From CAZWRV01 sp964636325 (GTDB lineage Bacteria > Verrucomicrobiota > Lentisphaeria > Victivallales > GWF2-50-93): 17,440 nt of DNA. Numbering within the stretch: the stretch's first letter is position 1; every line of letters starts with the position of its first letter. The notes under the pieces were generated by a model. That model saw only the letters and a program-made list of their open reading frames with translations, had not been told where the DNA came from and did not search any database. The stretch is from contig CAZWRV010000118.1 in the NCBI GenBank assembly GCA_964636325.1, positions 1-17,440 of the forward strand, in the 5' to 3' direction. The translations under genes and the position numbers were made by a program. Below are positions 15,298 through 17,440 of this stretch, in pieces.

Positions 15298-16113
15298 TTA
15301 TTTTTTCGGTAAATTCAGCGCTTCGTTGAGGCTGCCGGTCCTGTAGCCGGAGAGATCGGCGGACGTCCATGTGAATCCGAGCGCCTTCATTTTTCTGATG
15401 ATCTGGGTTCTCAAAGGTTCTTTGAGCAGAGCGGCGATCTCGCCCGGCGGCACTTCGATCCTCGCGAGCTTCCCGTGATGCCTCACGCGCAGCTCCTTGA
15501 AGCCTTTATCCTTCAGGAACTTCTCAGCCTCGTAGATCATCTTCAGCTTTTCACCGGTGATTGTTTCGCCATAAGGGACTCTGCTGGCGAGGCATGGGCT
15601 CGAAGGGCGGTTCCAAGCCTTGATGCCATGCTTCTTCGCCAAAGCTCTGATCTCGTCCTTGGAAAATGCGAATTTCGCAAGGGGGCTCTCGACTCCGGCC
15701 TCCTGGGCGGCCTTACGTCCGGGACGGTAGTCCTTGAGGTCGTCGTTGTTCGAGCCGTCAAGGATGCACCTTGCACCAAAATCCTTCGCAGCCTTTTCCG
15801 CCTTTGTGAAGAATTCCTTCTTGCAGTGGTAGCATCGCAGCGGTGGATTCGAGCTGAAATCCGGATTCGCCAGCTCCTTGGTCCTGATGACGACGTGCTT
15901 GACTCCGAGCTTTTCTGCGAATTTCGCAGCAGAGCCGAGCTCGAAGTCCGTGTAAGTTTCAGATACGCCGGTGATGGCCACGACATTCTCTTTGCCGAGA
16001 ACCTCGGAGCACAGCTTGAGCATAAGCGAAGAGTCCACGCCGCCGGAAAAGGCGACCGCAGCCTTGCCTGTGCCGCCGATGTATCTTTTCAGATTTTCAA
16101 TCTTGCCGGACAT
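15298..16113 (-). CDS. larE: LarE-like ATP-dependent sulfur transferase
   Basis: This 271-residue protein matches LarE, which adenylates the pyridinium dicarboxylate precursor of the nickel-pincer cofactor and adds sulfur from its own cysteine. The PP-loop SGGVDSS is at 23-29. Cys94 and Cys97 lie in RCYHCKKEFF, and SSPCLASRVPYGE places Cys174 close to the sacrificial Cys176 of Lactobacillus plantarum LarE. The frame is open to an ATG at 16227, but ATG 16113 gives the family's usual start and length; the extension would run through the promoter region and into the start region of nadA. There is no ribosome site before 16113, and the candidate promoter puts the transcript start only about 6 nt upstream, suggesting a nearly leaderless mRNA. 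No larA, larB or larC lies in the window. Two of the TGCGAANTTCGCA sites are in this gene. Confidence 0.9.
   Translation of the reverse strand: MSGKIENLKRYIGGTGKAAVAFSGGVDSSLMLKLCSEVLGKENVVAITGVSETYTDFELGSAAKFAEKLGVKHVVIRTKELANPDFSSNPPLRCYHCKKEFFTKAEKAAKDFGARCILDGSNNDDLKDYRPGRKAAQEAGVESPLAKFAFSKDEIRALAKKHGIKAWNRPSSPCLASRVPYGETITGEKLKMIYEAEKFLKDKGFKELRVRHHGKLARIEVPPGEIAALLKEPLRTQIIRKMKALGFTWTSADLSGYRTGSLNEALNLPKK
15667..15679. repeat. TGCGAANTTCGCA interrupted palindrome, site 4
   Basis: The central base is T on the plus strand. Read on the coding (minus) strand of larE it encodes Ala-Lys-Phe-Ala (SPLAKFAFSK). Confidence 0.7.
15916..15928. repeat. TGCGAANTTCGCA interrupted palindrome, site 5
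   Basis: This is the second site in larE, 249 bp from site 4. It again encodes Ala-Lys-Phe-Ala (SAAKFAEKLG) in the same codon phase. The arms extend to ctgcgaa/ttcgcag, as in the intergenic modules. Confidence 0.7.
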
Positions 16114-16125
16114 GGTATGACAGGA

Positions 16126-16154
16126 TATATAGGATAAAAATCTTATTGCTGCAA
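16126..16154 (-). promoter_or_regulatory. Candidate sigma-70-type promoter for larE
   Basis: On the minus strand TTGCAG (16149-16154) and TATATA (16126-16131) are separated by exactly 17 bp. Transcription should begin near 16119, about 6 nt before the larE ATG at 16113. This spacing explains why no Shine-Dalgarno sequence is seen. Confidence 0.5.
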
Positions 16155-16170
16155 TATACTTTGAGAAGGC

Positions 16171-16204
16171 TAGGAATTCTAATCTCAGGTTTCCAGGAAT
16201 TCCT
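16171..16204. promoter_or_regulatory. Paired AGGAATTC palindromes between larE and nadA
   Basis: TAGGAATTCTA (16171-16181) and AGGAATTCCT (16195-16204) are two palindromic boxes with centres 23 bp apart, about two helical turns. They lie in the 158-bp divergent spacer, upstream of a possible nadA -10 box TATAGT (16233-16238). This is a plausible operator pair. No regulator can be named; NAD genes are often repressed by NrtR, NiaR or NadQ, but the boxes do not clearly match any of these. Confidence 0.4.
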
Positions 16205-16271
16205 AAAGCATGGCAAATCCGATGCAATGGTGTATAGTTGGCCCATGGATTGGAAATCAGGAAGTATGACT

Positions 16272-17183
16272 ATGGACAATAAGCTTGCCCAGAAAATAAA
16301 TGATCTGAAAAGGCGGCGCAGAGCTGTCATCATCGCGCACAACTACCAGGTCGGCGAGGTGCAGGACATCGCGGACTTCACCGGGGACTCGCTGGAGCTT
16401 TCGCGCAAGGCCGCCGAACTAGGCGACGTCGAGGTCGTGGTCTTCTGCGGTGTCAAGTTCATGGCGGAGACCGCATCGATCCTCTCGCCGGACAAGGTGA
16501 TCCTCCTGCCCGTCATCCACGCCGGTTGCCCGATGGCCGACATGATCACCGCGCCCAAGCTGCTGGAGCTCAAGAGGAAGCATCCCGACGCGCTGGTCGT
16601 CGCCTACGTGAACACGACAGCGGAGGTCAAGGCCGAGGTCGACATCTGCTGCACCTCCGGCAACGCAATCAAGGTCATCAACTCCATACCGCGCGACCAG
16701 AAGATCATCTTCGTCCCCGACAAGTATCTCGGCAGCTACGTGATGAAGCAGACCGGCCGCGACATGATCCTCTGGAACGGATTCTGCCCGACGCATGTCA
16801 AGATCCTGCCCTCCGACATCGAAGCTGCCAAAAAGGAGCACCCCGGCGCCGTCACAGTCTCCCACCCGGAATGCACATCCGAAGTCATAGCGATGAGCGA
16901 CCATGCGCTCTCAACAGGGCAGATGTTAAGCTTCATAAAGGACTCGAAGGACAAGGAGTTCATCATCGCCACGGAGCCCGGCATCATCCACCGCCTTAAG
17001 AAGGAGAACCCGGAGAAGCGCTTCTACCCCGCCACGATGAAGTCGATATGCCCGAACATGAAGAAGATCACTCTCGAGGAAGTCCTCTGGTCGCTCGAAG
17101 ACCTCAAGGAGGAGATCAAGGTACCGGATGAGATCCGGAAGCGCGCGATCACCCCTATCCGCAGGATGCTCGAGATAAGATAA
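16272..17183 (+). CDS. nadA: Quinolinate synthase NadA
   Basis: This 303-residue [4Fe-4S] enzyme condenses iminoaspartate with dihydroxyacetone phosphate to quinolinate, the second step of de novo NAD synthesis in the cytoplasm. The N-terminal AHNYQVGEVQDIADFTGDSL is diagnostic. The three cluster cysteines are Cys59 (FCGVKFMAET), Cys172 (NGFCPTH) and Cys260 (ICPNMKK). The CCTSGNA block for substrate binding is also present. The frame is open back to an ATG at 16146, but that extension overlaps the paired palindromes and has no family similarity. ATG 16272 has AGGAAG (16259-16264) at 7-nt spacing and gives a standard-length protein; ATG 16266, two codons earlier, is too close to the ribosome site. 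nadB and nadC are not in the window. It is divergent from larE. Confidence 0.95.
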   Translation: MDNKLAQKINDLKRRRRAVIIAHNYQVGEVQDIADFTGDSLELSRKAAELGDVEVVVFCGVKFMAETASILSPDKVILLPVIHAGCPMADMITAPKLLELKRKHPDALVVAYVNTTAEVKAEVDICCTSGNAIKVINSIPRDQKIIFVPDKYLGSYVMKQTGRDMILWNGFCPTHVKILPSDIEAAKKEHPGAVTVSHPECTSEVIAMSDHALSTGQMLSFIKDSKDKEFIIATEPGIIHRLKKENPEKRFYPATMKSICPNMKKITLEEVLWSLEDLKEEIKVPDEIRKRAITPIRRMLEIR

Positions 17184-17213
17184 TTCGGACGCCTGAAAGT
17201 CGCAAGCTACTCA

Positions 17214-17267
17214 AGTTTCAGAGGAGTGGCCATCTGCGAGATTCGCAGTTCTGTCGGGGAGAAACTT
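17214..17267. repeat. Solo hairpin module 1, third copy
   Basis: The outer stem is aagtttc/gaaactt (17214-17220 with 17261-17267) and the inner hairpin is ctgcga-gat-tcgcag (17234-17248). Relative to copy A, the first base pair of the outer heptamer has changed from G-C to A-T on both sides, a compensatory change that keeps the stem. Confidence 0.75.
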
Positions 17268-17326
17268 AAAGTAGCGCAGGTATTCCTACCTGCGGATTGC
17301 GCAGACAGGAATGTCTACGCCACTTT
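17268..17326. repeat. Long imperfect hairpin, 27-bp arms with 5-nt loop
   Basis: Arms 17268-17294 and 17300-17326 match at 21 of 27 positions around the loop gattg; all six differences are transitions. As minus-strand RNA four of the six become G-U pairs; as plus-strand RNA two do. It is inserted exactly between two copies of module 1 and lies about 85 bp after the nadA stop. There is no T-tract, so it is not a typical terminator. Confidence 0.65.
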
Positions 17327-17330
17327 GAGG

Positions 17331-17437
17331 CGAGTTTCAGAGGTGTGCCCGTCTGCGATGCTCGCAGTATTGTCGATCAGAAACACGATGGAGGGCGGAG
17401 CCGAGCTCCGCCGCGGTTGAGCTTGGCTCAACCCTCC
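17331..17437. repeat. Composite hairpin repeat, copy B (modules 1+2+3)
   Basis: This is the counterpart of 11-117 in the same orientation. Module 1 keeps the 6-3-6 core ctgcga-tgc-tcgcag (17353-17367), and its outer stem has one mismatch. Module 2 is a perfect hairpin, ggcggagc-cga-gctccgcc (17394-17412). Module 3 is ggttgagc-ttg-gctcaacc (17415-17433). Loops are always 3 nt and vary between copies while stems persist. The short open frame across this region encodes nothing recognisable. Nothing gene-like is seen from 17184 to the end of the window. Confidence 0.8.
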
Positions 17438-17440
17438 GGA

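Noticed and set aside
16114..16227. N-terminal extension of larE by 38 codons
   Set aside because: It would cover the candidate promoter and paired palindromes, and the family starts near MSGKIENLKRY.
16146..16271. N-terminal extension of nadA by 42 codons
   Set aside because: The extension has no family similarity and covers the divergent promoter region; the ribosome site AGGAAG fits the ATG at 16272.
17226..17420. 64-codon open frame at the right end
   Set aside because: It runs through repeat modules and the long hairpin, with no ribosome site or recognisable motif.

Overview
The window is a gene-dense piece of bacterial chromosome with nine protein-coding genes on both strands. I found no rRNA, tRNA, CRISPR array, phage gene or transposase. 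A lipoprotein with a lipobox, an inner-membrane LplT/Aas-type phospholipid repair fusion and a very large secreted multidomain protease point to a diderm bacterium. The style of the genes (URO-D family methyltransferase-like protein, signal-peptide protein with a Tyr/Gly/His-rich tail, InlB-like repeats) would suit the PVC superphylum, for example Lentisphaerota or Kiritimatiellota. That placement is inference from gene style, not from a phylogenetic marker.

Layout, left to right. Positions 1-418 hold no gene; they carry hairpin-forming repeat modules, a short tandem repeat and a terminator-like hairpin. Then come an M28 zinc aminopeptidase lipoprotein (419-1489, +), a MarR-family regulator (1570-2034, +), a hairpin-rich spacer, and a 1171-residue MFS/PlsC/acyl-ACP synthetase fusion (2180-5695, +). 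A dyad separates that gene from a convergent AllA-like cupin (5810-6313, -). The cupin is divergent from a URO-D family gene (6595-7662, +), with a strong dyad between them. The URO-D gene ends 2 bp from the convergent SRAP/YedK gene (7665-8345, -). A 272-bp element with terminal inverted repeats (8376-8647) lies between SRAP and a secreted hypothetical protein (8649-9341, -). The 1913-residue subtilisin-like protease (9540-15281, +) dominates the right half and converges on a LarE-like sulfur transferase (15298-16113, -). LarE is divergent from the quinolinate synthase NadA (16272-17183, +). Positions 17184-17440 return to the same repeat modules seen at 1-200.

Functionally this is mostly housekeeping and accessory metabolism: membrane lipid repair, NAD synthesis, abasic-site protection, sulfur transfer and extracellular proteolysis. 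I see no coherent multi-gene defence or biosynthetic system. The most unusual content is non-coding or sequence-pattern based. First, modular hairpin repeats flank the gene block and show compensatory base changes between copies. Second, an exact 13-bp interrupted palindrome TGCGAANTTCGCA occurs five times inside three different genes, always in the same reading frame (Ala-Lys/Asn-Phe-Ala), and close relatives of it form the core of the intergenic repeats. Third, a MITE-like inverted-repeat element ends 1 nt from a stop codon.
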